Part shown: one piece after another, positions 1 to 7,453 of the stretch
How the letters are laid out: every line of letters begins with the position of its first letter
Numbering within the stretch: the first letter of the stretch is position 1
Assembly (NCBI GenBank): GCA_035276605.1
Contig: DATELN010000015.1
Span: 1 to 37,699, forward strand
DNA: 37,699 nucleotides
Source of the DNA: GCA-003244245 sp035276605
Lineage (GTDB): Bacteria; Actinomycetota; Actinomycetes; Mycobacteriales; Pseudonocardiaceae
Reading direction: 5' to 3'
Notes under the pieces: generated by a model
The model's database searches: none
What the model was told of the DNA's origin: nothing
What the model saw: only the letters and a program-made list of their open reading frames with translations
Translations under genes and position numbers: made by a program

Positions 1-348
1 GAAATTTAGGCCACCCTTACCGCCGAACCCGAAGCCGCCGTTGGCTCCGCCGACTGCGTTGCCGCCGTTGGCGTTGCCGCCGGCGCCACCCTGGGCGGTG
101 CCAGCAGCGTTGCCCTGATGACCGCCGAGGTTGATCGGCAAAATGATGATCCCGGTACCGCCGGTTGCGTCGCCGCCGGCGCCAGCAGTGCCGCCATTGC
201 CACCGGTGGTATTGCCATTCTGGCCGCCATTGCCACCCGTTCCGGCACCACCATCACCGACCATGACAACCAGTGAAAGAACGGTACGGCTTGGCAGCAG
301 CTCAACCTGCTGGCCATCAAGCTCAGCAAAGCTCATCGCGTCAGACAC
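1..348 (-). CDS. Gly/Asn-rich protein with leader-like N-terminus (3' end outside window)
   Basis: Open reading frame on the minus strand that runs off the left edge; 116 codons are visible without a stop. The GTG start at 348 follows an excellent AGGAGG ribosome site at 354-359 with a 5-nt gap; the in-frame ATG at 336 is too far from it. Residues 1-30 are ordinary and mildly acidic to hydrophobic, with FAELDGQQ followed by ELLPSRTVLSLVV. From residue 31 on the chain is low-complexity, dominated by GG, GGN and GGA units with single T, A, Q and D residues, broken by IIILPINL at 67-74. It resembles the PGRS part of mycobacterial PE_PGRS proteins, but there is no PE domain. The short conserved-looking leader before a repetitive core also resembles precursor peptides of ribosomally made natural products. 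Function is not known; both readings are inference. Confidence 0.7.
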   Translation of the reverse strand, partial: MSDAMSFAELDGQQVELLPSRTVLSLVVMVGDGGAGTGGNGGQNGNTTGGNGGTAGAGGDATGGTGIIILPINLGGHQGNAAGTAQGGAGGNANGGNAVGGANGGFGFGGKGGLNF

Positions 349-360
349 CAATTCCTCCTA

Positions 361-781
361 GTAGAAACGTGATCCCGGTGAACCGGGGACAGAGCCTGTC
401 GTTGAGTCCACCCATCCGAACCGCTATCGGGTGATTGAGCCTGTCTCAGGATTCATCGCGGGGGATCTTCAAGCGTAACCAGAAATCGGCGCGAACCACT
501 CGTATGGTCTAGCGGGTACTAATCAAGCGACTCCGTAAATACTGCACGTTCGAGTTTTCCGTCCATCCTGCCCGATGCAGTGTAGTCGCATAATGAATAA
601 CGAATGACCAGACCTTTAATGCCAGGATGAATGTTGGGTAAATATGAAAAGGGCGTCATCCGACGCTAGGTGTGGGCGCATCGCTCGCGACGTGGCCACC
701 AGGCAAGGCGCCTTTAGAACTAGGCACACGTTCTACTCAGCTGGGGTGCTGCCCGGCTCAGGTGTTGCGTAGCGTGGGGCT
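361..781. other. Divergent intergenic region, no gene found
   Basis: About 420 bases between the Gly-rich gene (minus) and the AAA+ gene (plus). No convincing coding frame is visible. The part from about 580 to 660 is clearly richer in A and T than its surroundings. A 9-nt direct repeat GAGCCTGTC occurs near 392 and 438. The sequence presumably holds promoters for both flanking genes; only the plus-strand hexamer at 770-775 can be pointed to with some confidence. Confidence 0.5.
770..775 (+). promoter_or_regulatory. Putative -10 element (TAGCGT), leaderless start of AAA+ gene
   Basis: TAGCGT lies 6 nt before the GTG start at 782. This spacing fits the TANNNT -10 element of actinobacterial promoters with transcription starting at the start codon. 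No ribosome-binding sequence is present. Confidence 0.45.
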
Positions 782-2245
782 GTGGCCGTCACCCTGCAGT
801 ACGGATACCCGCAGCCCCCGACCAACCTGCCGCGCACGGTGGGTGCCCTGCGCGCGTCCAGGCACGTTCACCGTGAGATCAAAAATGAAATACGGGCGAA
901 CCTGCTTGACGCCTTGCGCAGTGGCCGCGACCCGTGGCCGGGAATCATCGGGTTTGCCGACAGCGTGTTGCCGCGGCTGGAGCGGGCGCTGCTGGCCGGA
1001 CACGACGTGGTGCTGCTGGGGGAGCGTGGCCAGGGCAAGACCCGGCTGCTGCGCACGTTGGTCGGGTTACTGGATGAGTGGACGCCGGTTATTGCGGGTG
1101 CCGAGCTGGCCGAACACCCCTACCAGCCGATCACCCCGGCCTCGCTGCTGCGCGCGGCCGAGCTCGGTGACGACCTGCCGGTGGCCTGGCTGCACCGGTC
1201 ATTGCGCTACACCGAGAAACTCGCCACCCCGGACACGTCCGTCGGCGATCTGGTGGGCGATGTCGACCCGGTGAAAGTCGCCGAAGGTCGCCGGCTGGGC
1301 GATCCGGAGACGATCCATTACGGGCTGGTACCCCGCGCGCACCGCGGCATCGTGGCCATCAACGAGCTGCCCGACCTGGCCGAGCGGATCCAGGTCGCGC
1401 TGCTCAACGTGATGGAAGAGCGCGACATCCAGGTCCGCGGATACACCCTGCGGTTACCGCTGGACGTGCTGCTGGTGGCCAGCGCCAACCCCGAGGACTA
1501 CACCAACCGGGGCCGGATCATCACCCCACTTAAGGACCGTTTCGGCGCCGAAATCCGCACTCACTACCCGCGGGAGATGGCCGCCGAGCTGGCGCTAGTG
1601 GCCCAAGAAGCTGACCTGAGCAGCATCGGCGCGCAGGTCGGGGAGCCGCTGCTGGAGGTGTTGGCCCGCTTTGCTCGGCACCTTCGTGCCAGCGCGGCGA
1701 TCGACCAGCGCTCCGGGGTGTCGGCGCGGTTCGCGGTGGCCGGTGCGGAGACCGTCGCCGCCGCCGCCCTGCGCCGGGCTGCGCTGACCGGTGAGGACCA
1801 CGCGGTGGCTCGGCCGGTCGACCTGGAGGCGGTGCCGCCGGTGCTGCGCGGCAAGCTGGAGTTTGAGTCCGGTTATGACCAACCTTCTGAAAACAGCACC
1901 GGACGTGACGAGCAGGGCGAGGTACTCACCCACCTGCTGCGCCGCGCAGTGGCCGACACTGCCCGAGCGCGGCTGCGAGGCCTAAATCTGGCGCCGCTGG
2001 CTGCGGCGGTCTCCGGCGGCCACCGGGTAGCCACCGGCGAGCAGGTTCCCGCCACCGAGGTGCTGGCTGCGCTGCCCGAGCTGCCGGTGCTGCACGAGGT
2101 CGTCACCCGGCTCGGTGCCGCCCCGGGTGGTCCACCCGGTCCGATCGCCGCTGCCATCGAACTCGCGCTGGAGTCGCTGTACCTCACCCGCAAGCTGGGC
2201 AAGGACGTCGAAAACGGCCGCACGGTCTACGGATCCCGAGAATGA
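782..2245 (+). CDS. MoxR/ChlI-type AAA+ ATPase (Rv0958-like)
   Basis: A 487-residue AAA+ ATPase of the magnesium-chelatase I-subunit/MoxR type. The P-loop GERGQGKT is at residues 80-87, a Walker B-like segment GIVAINELPDL near 187-197, and a sensor-1-like stretch LLVASANPEDYTN near 228-240. The N-terminal region closely resembles M. tuberculosis Rv0958 as I recall it. The next gene encodes a VWA partner and overlaps by 4 nt (ATGA), so the two are translationally coupled and probably form a complex, as ChlI/ChlD and MoxR/VWA pairs do. No H subunit or tetrapyrrole pathway gene is visible, so a chelatase role is not supported; chaperone-like remodelling of a protein or metal-site target is more likely. 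Confidence is high for the family and low for the substrate. Confidence 0.9.
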   Translation: MAVTLQYGYPQPPTNLPRTVGALRASRHVHREIKNEIRANLLDALRSGRDPWPGIIGFADSVLPRLERALLAGHDVVLLGERGQGKTRLLRTLVGLLDEWTPVIAGAELAEHPYQPITPASLLRAAELGDDLPVAWLHRSLRYTEKLATPDTSVGDLVGDVDPVKVAEGRRLGDPETIHYGLVPRAHRGIVAINELPDLAERIQVALLNVMEERDIQVRGYTLRLPLDVLLVASANPEDYTNRGRIITPLKDRFGAEIRTHYPREMAAELALVAQEADLSSIGAQVGEPLLEVLARFARHLRASAAIDQRSGVSARFAVAGAETVAAAALRRAALTGEDHAVARPVDLEAVPPVLRGKLEFESGYDQPSENSTGRDEQGEVLTHLLRRAVADTARARLRGLNLAPLAAAVSGGHRVATGEQVPATEVLAALPELPVLHEVVTRLGAAPGGPPGPIAAAIELALESLYLTRKLGKDVENGRTVYGSRE

Positions 2246-4200
2246 CCTCGGCGAGCCGGTACAGCTACGGGCCCTGGCACGGCGGCCCGGACCCGCTGGC
2301 GCCCCCACCTGACCTGTCCGCAGCGCTGGACCAAATCGGCCGCGACGTGATGGACGGGTCGTCACCGCGGGCGGCCATGCGAGAACTGCTGCGCCGCGGG
2401 CTGCCAGGCACCCGCGGGATGGACGAGCTGGCCCGCCGGATCTGGCAGCGGCGTGCCGAGATCACCCGCCGCCACCGGCTGGACGGAACCCTCCAGCAGG
2501 TCCGCGAGCTGCTGAACAAGGCGCTGGCCGCGGAGCGGCAGGTGCTGTTTCCCGATCCTGCCGATGACGCCCGGTTCCGCGAGGCCCGACTCGACGCGCT
2601 GCCCCCGGACACCGCCCGCGCGGTCACCGAACTCGCCGACTACGACTGGCGGTCCACCGACGCCGCGCAGGCCTACCAGCAAATCCGCGACTTGCTCGGC
2701 CAGCAACTGCTCGAGCAGCGCTTCGAGGGCATCAAGCAGGCGCTGCAATCCAGCTCGCCCGAAGACGTCGAGCGGATCCGGCGGATGCTGTCGGATCTCA
2801 ATGATCTGCTAGCCGCCCACGCCCGCGGTGAACCGGACACCCCCCAGCGCTTCGAGCAGTTCATGCGCAAGCACGGGGACTTCTTTCCCGAGCGCCCTCG
2901 CAACGTCGAAGAGTTGATCGATGCACTGGCCGCCCGGGCCGCCGCGTCACAGCGGATGCTCAACTCGATGAGTGCACAGCAGCGCGCCGAACTCGCCGAG
3001 CTCATCCAGCAAGCCTTCGGTGACCCCCGGCTAGCTCAACAGTTGGCGACGTTAGACGCTCACCTGCAGGCACTGCGCCCCGGCGAGGACTGGCAAGGAT
3101 CCGAGCGTTTCCGCGGTCAGGACCCACTCGGCCTGGGTGAGGGAGCGCAGGCGATGGCCGATCTCGCCGAGCTGGATGCGCTGGCCGAGCAGTTCTCCCA
3201 GTCTTATGCCGGGGCCCGCGCCGAGGACGTCGACCTCGAGGCGCTGGCCCGGCAGCTGGGCGACGAGGCGCGCGTCGACGCTCGCCGGCTCGCCGAGCTG
3301 GAACGTGAACTGGAGCGCCACGGTTTTGTCGAACGAGCCCCAGACGGGTCGCTGCGGCTGTCACCCAGGGCGATGCGCCGGCTAGGTTCGCAGGCCCTGG
3401 CCGACGTGGTCCATCTGCTGGGTAGCCGGCGTGGCGAGCGGGAGTTACGCCGGGCCGGTGCTGCGGGGGAACCGAGCGGGGGTACCCGGCCGTGGCAGTT
3501 CGGCGACGCCGAGCCGTGGGACGTGCCCCGCACCGTGCGCAATGGTGTCCTTCGTCGTGCCGCCACCGGCAGCGCAGAACCCTTGTTGACGGTCGAGGAC
3601 GTCGAGGTGGTGGATACCGAGCAGCGTGCGCGGGCTGCAGTGGCGTTGTGCGTCGACACCTCCTGGTCGATGGTGCAAGACGGGCACTGGGTGCCGATGA
3701 AACGCACCGCACTAGCGCTGCACCACCTGGTGCGGACCCGGTTCCGGTCCGACGCACTGGAACTGATCACCTTCGGGCGGCACGCCCAGCGGGTGGACAT
3801 CGCGGAACTGACTGGCCTGGGCGGGGTGTGGGAGCAGGGCACCAATCTGCACCACGCGCTGCTGCTGGCTGGGCGGCATCTGCGTCGCCACCCAGATGCG
3901 GCCCGGGTGCTGCTCGTGGTCACCGATGGGGAGCCCACTGCGCATCTGGAACCCGACGGTGAGGCGGTATTCAGCTACCCGCCGCAGGCCCAGACGCTGG
4001 CGCTGACCGTGCGCGAGATGGACCGGTTGGCCCACAACGGCACCGCGGTGAGCATCGTGATGCTCGGCCACGACCCTCGCCTCGCAGCATTTGTGCACGG
4101 CCTGGCCCGGCGCTGCGGCGGCCGCGTGCTCGACCCTGGCGTAGACGGGCTGGGCGCCGCAGTCGTCGGCGACTACCTCCGCCACCGCAAACATTCCTGA
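2242..4200 (+). CDS. VWA-domain protein, partner of AAA+ ATPase (Rv0959-like)
   Basis: A 652-residue protein with a long charged, Arg/Glu/Gln-rich helical region (about residues 30-430) followed by a C-terminal von Willebrand factor A domain. The MIDAS metal-binding motif is DTSWS at about 472-476, supported by EQGTNL further on and VVTDGEPT as the distal acidic loop. It starts inside the stop codon of the upstream AAA+ gene (ATGA overlap), which indicates coupled translation in fixed ratio. The arrangement matches Rv0958-Rv0959 of M. tuberculosis. By analogy with ChlD and other MoxR-linked VWA proteins it likely recruits the substrate in a Mg2+-dependent way; the substrate is unknown. Predicted cytoplasmic: no signal peptide or membrane segment is seen. 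Confidence 0.88.
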   Translation: MTSASRYSYGPWHGGPDPLAPPPDLSAALDQIGRDVMDGSSPRAAMRELLRRGLPGTRGMDELARRIWQRRAEITRRHRLDGTLQQVRELLNKALAAERQVLFPDPADDARFREARLDALPPDTARAVTELADYDWRSTDAAQAYQQIRDLLGQQLLEQRFEGIKQALQSSSPEDVERIRRMLSDLNDLLAAHARGEPDTPQRFEQFMRKHGDFFPERPRNVEELIDALAARAAASQRMLNSMSAQQRAELAELIQQAFGDPRLAQQLATLDAHLQALRPGEDWQGSERFRGQDPLGLGEGAQAMADLAELDALAEQFSQSYAGARAEDVDLEALARQLGDEARVDARRLAELERELERHGFVERAPDGSLRLSPRAMRRLGSQALADVVHLLGSRRGERELRRAGAAGEPSGGTRPWQFGDAEPWDVPRTVRNGVLRRAATGSAEPLLTVEDVEVVDTEQRARAAVALCVDTSWSMVQDGHWVPMKRTALALHHLVRTRFRSDALELITFGRHAQRVDIAELTGLGGVWEQGTNLHHALLLAGRHLRRHPDAARVLLVVTDGEPTAHLEPDGEAVFSYPPQAQTLALTVREMDRLAHNGTAVSIVMLGHDPRLAAFVHGLARRCGGRVLDPGVDGLGAAVVGDYLRHRKHS

Positions 4201-4205
4201 GCATC

Positions 4206-4308
4206 AGAGCGCGACACACCGTGCACGGAGGGGCGACACGCCGCAACCTGGTATGTCGAGCCCCCGCGCACCGCGTGTCGCGCTCCGGTGTCCGGTGTGT
4301 CGCGCTCT
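4206..4308 (+). terminator. 16-bp exact inverted repeat between the VWA gene and mshC
   Basis: The 16 bases at 4206-4221 recur exactly in inverse at 4293-4308, six nt after the VWA stop. The 71-nt interior holds further partial copies of the same GTGTCGCGCTC core (4275-4285). It may act as a terminator, but the long loop and absence of a T-run make this uncertain; a regulatory RNA structure upstream of mshC is an alternative. Confidence 0.4.
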
Positions 4309-4350
4309 CCGGCACGGTGCCGACTGCGCCGATGGCGCCCCGCGGTGACG

Positions 4351-4356
4351 TAGTGT
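4351..4356 (+). promoter_or_regulatory. Putative -10 element (TAGTGT) of mshC
   Basis: TAGTGT sits 7 nt before the mshC ATG at 4364, with no ribosome site in between, which is the layout expected for a leaderless actinobacterial mRNA. Confidence 0.45.
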
Positions 4357-4363
4357 CGAACGC

Positions 4364-5602
4364 ATGCAGCCCTGGACGTCGACAGCGTTGCCCCAGCTAC
4401 CCGGTCAGGGTCCACCGCTACGGCTGCACGACACCGCCGCTGGGCGAATCCGGCTTACCGCGCCCGGGCCTACCGCGCGGATGTACGTGTGCGGAATCAC
4501 GCCGTACGACGCGACCCACTTAGGCCATGCCGCCACCTACCTCGCTTTCGACCTGGTGCACCGGTACTGGCTCGACAATGGCCACCAGGTGCATTACGTG
4601 CAGAACGTCACCGACGTCGACGACCCCTTACTGGAACGGGCGATCCGCGACCAGGACGATTGGGTAGTCCTCGGAATGCGCGAGACCGCGCTGTTCCGGG
4701 AAGACATGGAGTCACTGCGGGTGCTACCGCCCCGGGACTTCGTCGGTGCCGTCGAAGCGATCGGCGAGATCGTCGAGGTCATCGCCAAGCTGCTCGCCTG
4801 CGGCGCGGCCTACCGGATCGACGATCCCGACTACCCGGATATCTATTTCGACCACCAGGCCGCCCCGCATTTCGGCTCGGAGTCAGGTTATGACGAGGCC
4901 ACCATGGCCCAGCTCTTCGCTGAGCGCGGTGGTGATCCGCAGCGCCCCGGCAAGCGCCACCCGCTGGACGCTCTGATGTGGCGTACTGCCCGCGAAGGCG
5001 AGCCATCCTGGGACTCCGAGTTGGGGCCGGGACGTCCTGGCTGGCATGTAGAGTGCTGCGCGATCGGCCTCAACCGGTTGGGCATGGGCTTCGACGTCCA
5101 GGGCGGCGGCTCGGATCTGATCTTTCCGCACCACGAGTTCTCCGCTGCCCACGCCGAGGCGCTGACCGGCGAATCCCCGATGGCACGGCACTACGTGCAC
5201 ACCGGCATGATCGGCCTCAACGGTGAGAAGATGTCGAAGTCGAAGGGCAATCTGGTCTTCGTTTCCCGGCTGCGGGCCGATCAGGTGGACCCGATGGCGC
5301 TGCGGCTGGCTTTGCTATCCGACCACTACCGCACCGACCGCTCCTGGCACACCGGAATGCTCGACGAGGCGGTGGCCCGTTTGGCTCGCTGGCGGCAGGC
5401 CGTCGCAGAACCCGCCGGTGCCCCCGCACAGGATGCGGTCACGATGCTTCGCGCCCACCTGGCCGATGACCTGGACACCGCTGGCGCCCTGGCCGCGGTG
5501 GACAGGTGGGTCAACGAGACACTGACAAGGCGCGGCCGCGATGTCGACGCCCCTGCGCTGCTGACCACCGCAGTGGATGCCCTACTGGGCATCGCGCTGT
5601 GA
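4364..5602 (+). CDS. mshC: Cysteine:1D-myo-inositol 2-amino-2-deoxy-glucopyranoside ligase (mycothiol synthesis)
   Basis: MshC joins ATP-activated cysteine to the GlcN-Ins precursor, the penultimate step of mycothiol synthesis. The 412-residue length equals the family norm (about 412). It is a cysteinyl-tRNA synthetase paralogue: the zinc ligand Cys43 lies in MYVCGITPYDAT, the class-I HIGH signature appears as HLGH at 52-55, and KMSKS at 289-293. The segment GWHVECCAIGLNRLG and the GGSDLIFPHHE motif supply further active-site and zinc residues. The sequence follows M. tuberculosis Rv2130c along its whole length as I recall it, including the shortened C-terminus that lacks the tRNA-binding domain, which separates MshC from CysS. 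The downstream phosphatase-family gene overlaps its stop codon. Confidence 0.95.
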   Translation: MQPWTSTALPQLPGQGPPLRLHDTAAGRIRLTAPGPTARMYVCGITPYDATHLGHAATYLAFDLVHRYWLDNGHQVHYVQNVTDVDDPLLERAIRDQDDWVVLGMRETALFREDMESLRVLPPRDFVGAVEAIGEIVEVIAKLLACGAAYRIDDPDYPDIYFDHQAAPHFGSESGYDEATMAQLFAERGGDPQRPGKRHPLDALMWRTAREGEPSWDSELGPGRPGWHVECCAIGLNRLGMGFDVQGGGSDLIFPHHEFSAAHAEALTGESPMARHYVHTGMIGLNGEKMSKSKGNLVFVSRLRADQVDPMALRLALLSDHYRTDRSWHTGMLDEAVARLARWRQAVAEPAGAPAQDAVTMLRAHLADDLDTAGALAAVDRWVNETLTRRGRDVDAPALLTTAVDALLGIAL

Positions 5603-6768
5603 CCGGCGCGCTGACTGGTTCGAACATGCCAGATAGTCGGAGCGGAACACTGGCCGAAGTGGTGCCTTCGCTACTGGCCGGTCTGGGCGTCGCGGGGTTC
5701 GTCGATCGGCTGCATATCATCCCGGCACGAAGCATCTGCCTGCTACTCGTAGACGGTCTTGGGTGGCTGGCGCTGCGCAGCCATGGTGGCGACGCCCCGT
5801 TCCTGACGTCCTTGGCTGAGGGCAGCGCACCGATCAGCGCCGGGTTTCCCTCCACGACTGCGTCAAACGTGGCCACCATCGGCATGGGCATGCCGGCGGG
5901 TCAGCACGGAATCGTCGGGTACTCCTTTGCTATCCCTGAGGGCGAACTGATCAACGCGCTGAGCTGGCACGCCCACGGCGGCGGCAATCGCGCCGATCTT
6001 CGCGAGCGGTTCGTGCCCGAGGACATCCAGCCGCACCCCACGGCGCTGGAACGAGCCGCGGCGGCCGGAGTTCGGGTCACCCTGGCGGTTCCGCAGGTGC
6101 ATCAGGGGTCGGGTCTCAGCCGCGCGGTACTGCGTGGTGGTGAGCTGCGGGGGGTGCATGCACTGGGCGACCTGGCCGGCAACGCCCTGGCAGCGGTGTC
6201 CGGCAGCGAGCGGACGTTGTGTTACGCCTACCACGGTGACCTGGATCTGCTTGGCCACATCTACGGGGTGGGGTCACTGCCGTGGCGGCTGCAGCTCAAT
6301 CACATCGACCGGCTGGCGGCCACGATCGCCGAGCGACTGCCTCCGGGTGCCCAGCTAGTGGTGATCGCCGACCACGGCATGGTGACCGTGCCTGAGGAAG
6401 GCAAGCTCGACTTCGATACCGAACCTGCGCTGCAGGCGGGAGTACGTCTGCTAGGCGGGGACGCGCGTGCCCGGTACGTCTACACCGAGGCGGGCGCAAC
6501 CGAGGATGTGCTCGCGGCGTGGCGTGAGCTGATCGGGGATCGAGCATGGATCCTTACCCGCGACGAGGCTATCGCCGCGGGCTGGTTCGGCCCGGTTGTC
6601 GAGCACCGCATCCGCGACCGCATCGGTGACCTCATCGTCGCCGCCCGTATGGACTTCGCGGTCGTGCAGTCCCGCGTCACGCCTAAGTTGAGTCGCCTGA
6701 TCGGCCACCACGGTTCCCTGACCGACGCCGAACAGCTCGTCCCGCTCCTGTGCTACCGCCCAGACTGA
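5599..6768 (+). CDS. Alkaline-phosphatase-superfamily protein (nucleotide pyrophosphatase/phosphodiesterase type)
   Basis: A 389-residue member of the alkaline phosphatase/NPP superfamily. Expected metal and nucleophile motifs occur in order: LLVDGLGW (first metal Asp), FPSTTASN (Thr nucleophile region), HGDLDLLGH (Asp and His ligands), VVIADHGM (Asp-His) and LIGHHG near the end. The GTG at 5599 overlaps the mshC stop (GTGA), giving translational coupling; ATG 5626 is an alternative start. No signal peptide is visible, so the enzyme is probably cytoplasmic and hydrolyses a phosphodiester or pyrophosphate. Its tight link to mshC suggests, but does not prove, a role connected to mycothiol or inositol-phosphate metabolism. 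Confidence 0.85.
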   Translation: MTGALTGSNMPDSRSGTLAEVVPSLLAGLGVAGFVDRLHIIPARSICLLLVDGLGWLALRSHGGDAPFLTSLAEGSAPISAGFPSTTASNVATIGMGMPAGQHGIVGYSFAIPEGELINALSWHAHGGGNRADLRERFVPEDIQPHPTALERAAAAGVRVTLAVPQVHQGSGLSRAVLRGGELRGVHALGDLAGNALAAVSGSERTLCYAYHGDLDLLGHIYGVGSLPWRLQLNHIDRLAATIAERLPPGAQLVVIADHGMVTVPEEGKLDFDTEPALQAGVRLLGGDARARYVYTEAGATEDVLAAWRELIGDRAWILTRDEAIAAGWFGPVVEHRIRDRIGDLIVAARMDFAVVQSRVTPKLSRLIGHHGSLTDAEQLVPLLCYRPD

Positions 6769-6831
6769 TCCAGCCGTCTCATGGCAGCGTGAGCACCGTC
6801 ACCAGGAGCGTGCGCTGCGAGGATGGCGACC

Positions 6832-7362
6832 ATGGCCGCAGTGTTAACCGCCCATACTGCTCACCTGGACGCCGCCACGCGCAAAGCGGCACGAGCGCTG
6901 CTTGACGACGTCTTCGAGGACATGACCGACTACGACTGGGAGCACGCCCTGGGTGGAGTGCACGCCCTGGTGTGGGAGGGCACTGAGCTGATCGGGCACG
7001 CGTCGGTGATCCAGCGGCGGCTGCTGCACCGCGGGCGGGCCTTACGCGCGGGCTATGTGGAAGGCGTCGGCGTGCGGGCGGATCGGCGCGGGCGAGGGCA
7101 CGGCACAGCGATGATGGACGCGCTGGAGCGGCTGGTGCGCGACGCGTACGACTTGGGAGCATTGAGCACGAGCGACGCAGGTGCGGACTTCTACGCCGCG
7201 CGTGGCTGGAGACGGTGGCAGGGTCCGTCATCAGCACTGACACCGACTGGGATCCGACGCACCGAGGGCGACGACGGCGGCATTTATGTCCTGGTGCTGG
7301 CGGCCCCGCTGGATCTGTCTGGTGCGCTTACCTGTGATTGGCGCGACGGCGACCTCTGGTAG
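6832..7362 (+). CDS. Aminoglycoside 2'-N-acetyltransferase-like protein, AAC(2')-I family
   Basis: A GNAT-fold acetyltransferase of 176 residues (179 if ATG 6823 is used; GAGG at 6819-6822 favours 6832). It aligns by eye over its full length with mycobacterial AAC(2')-Ic (Rv0262c, 181 residues): DYDWEHALGGVHALVW, HASVIQRRLLHRG, AGYVEGVGVRADRRGRG (acetyl-CoA-binding motif A), YDLGALSTS, and the characteristic C-terminus CDWRDGDLW, which in AAC(2')-Ic contributes to aminoglycoside binding. The known reaction is acetyl transfer from CoA to the 2'-amino group of aminoglycosides; mycobacterial enzymes are intrinsic and may have a housekeeping role. A link to the neighbouring mycothiol gene, which also acts on an amino-sugar pathway, is speculation. 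Likely transcribed with its upstream neighbour. Confidence 0.85.
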   Translation: MAAVLTAHTAHLDAATRKAARALLDDVFEDMTDYDWEHALGGVHALVWEGTELIGHASVIQRRLLHRGRALRAGYVEGVGVRADRRGRGHGTAMMDALERLVRDAYDLGALSTSDAGADFYAARGWRRWQGPSSALTPTGIRRTEGDDGGIYVLVLAAPLDLSGALTCDWRDGDLW

Positions 7363-7453
7363 TGCCCGATTCGTCCGCGGCAGTCTGCGGGCCAAAAAGT
7401 CGACCGCCTCGGCGCGGTTGTTTGCTCGTGAGCCGGCACGCGAGGATCGGGTG

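Noticed and set aside
131..361. Plus-strand proline/valine-rich frame of 76 codons
   Set aside because: It is the antisense of the Gly-rich minus-strand gene: the GCC/ACC pattern of one frame makes Ala/Pro/Val in the other. The minus strand has the strong ribosome site and the leader, so it is the coding strand.
3002..3938. Long minus-strand frames opposite the VWA gene
   Set aside because: Arg/Pro/Ser-rich products with no motifs, explained by codon bias of the well-supported plus-strand gene.
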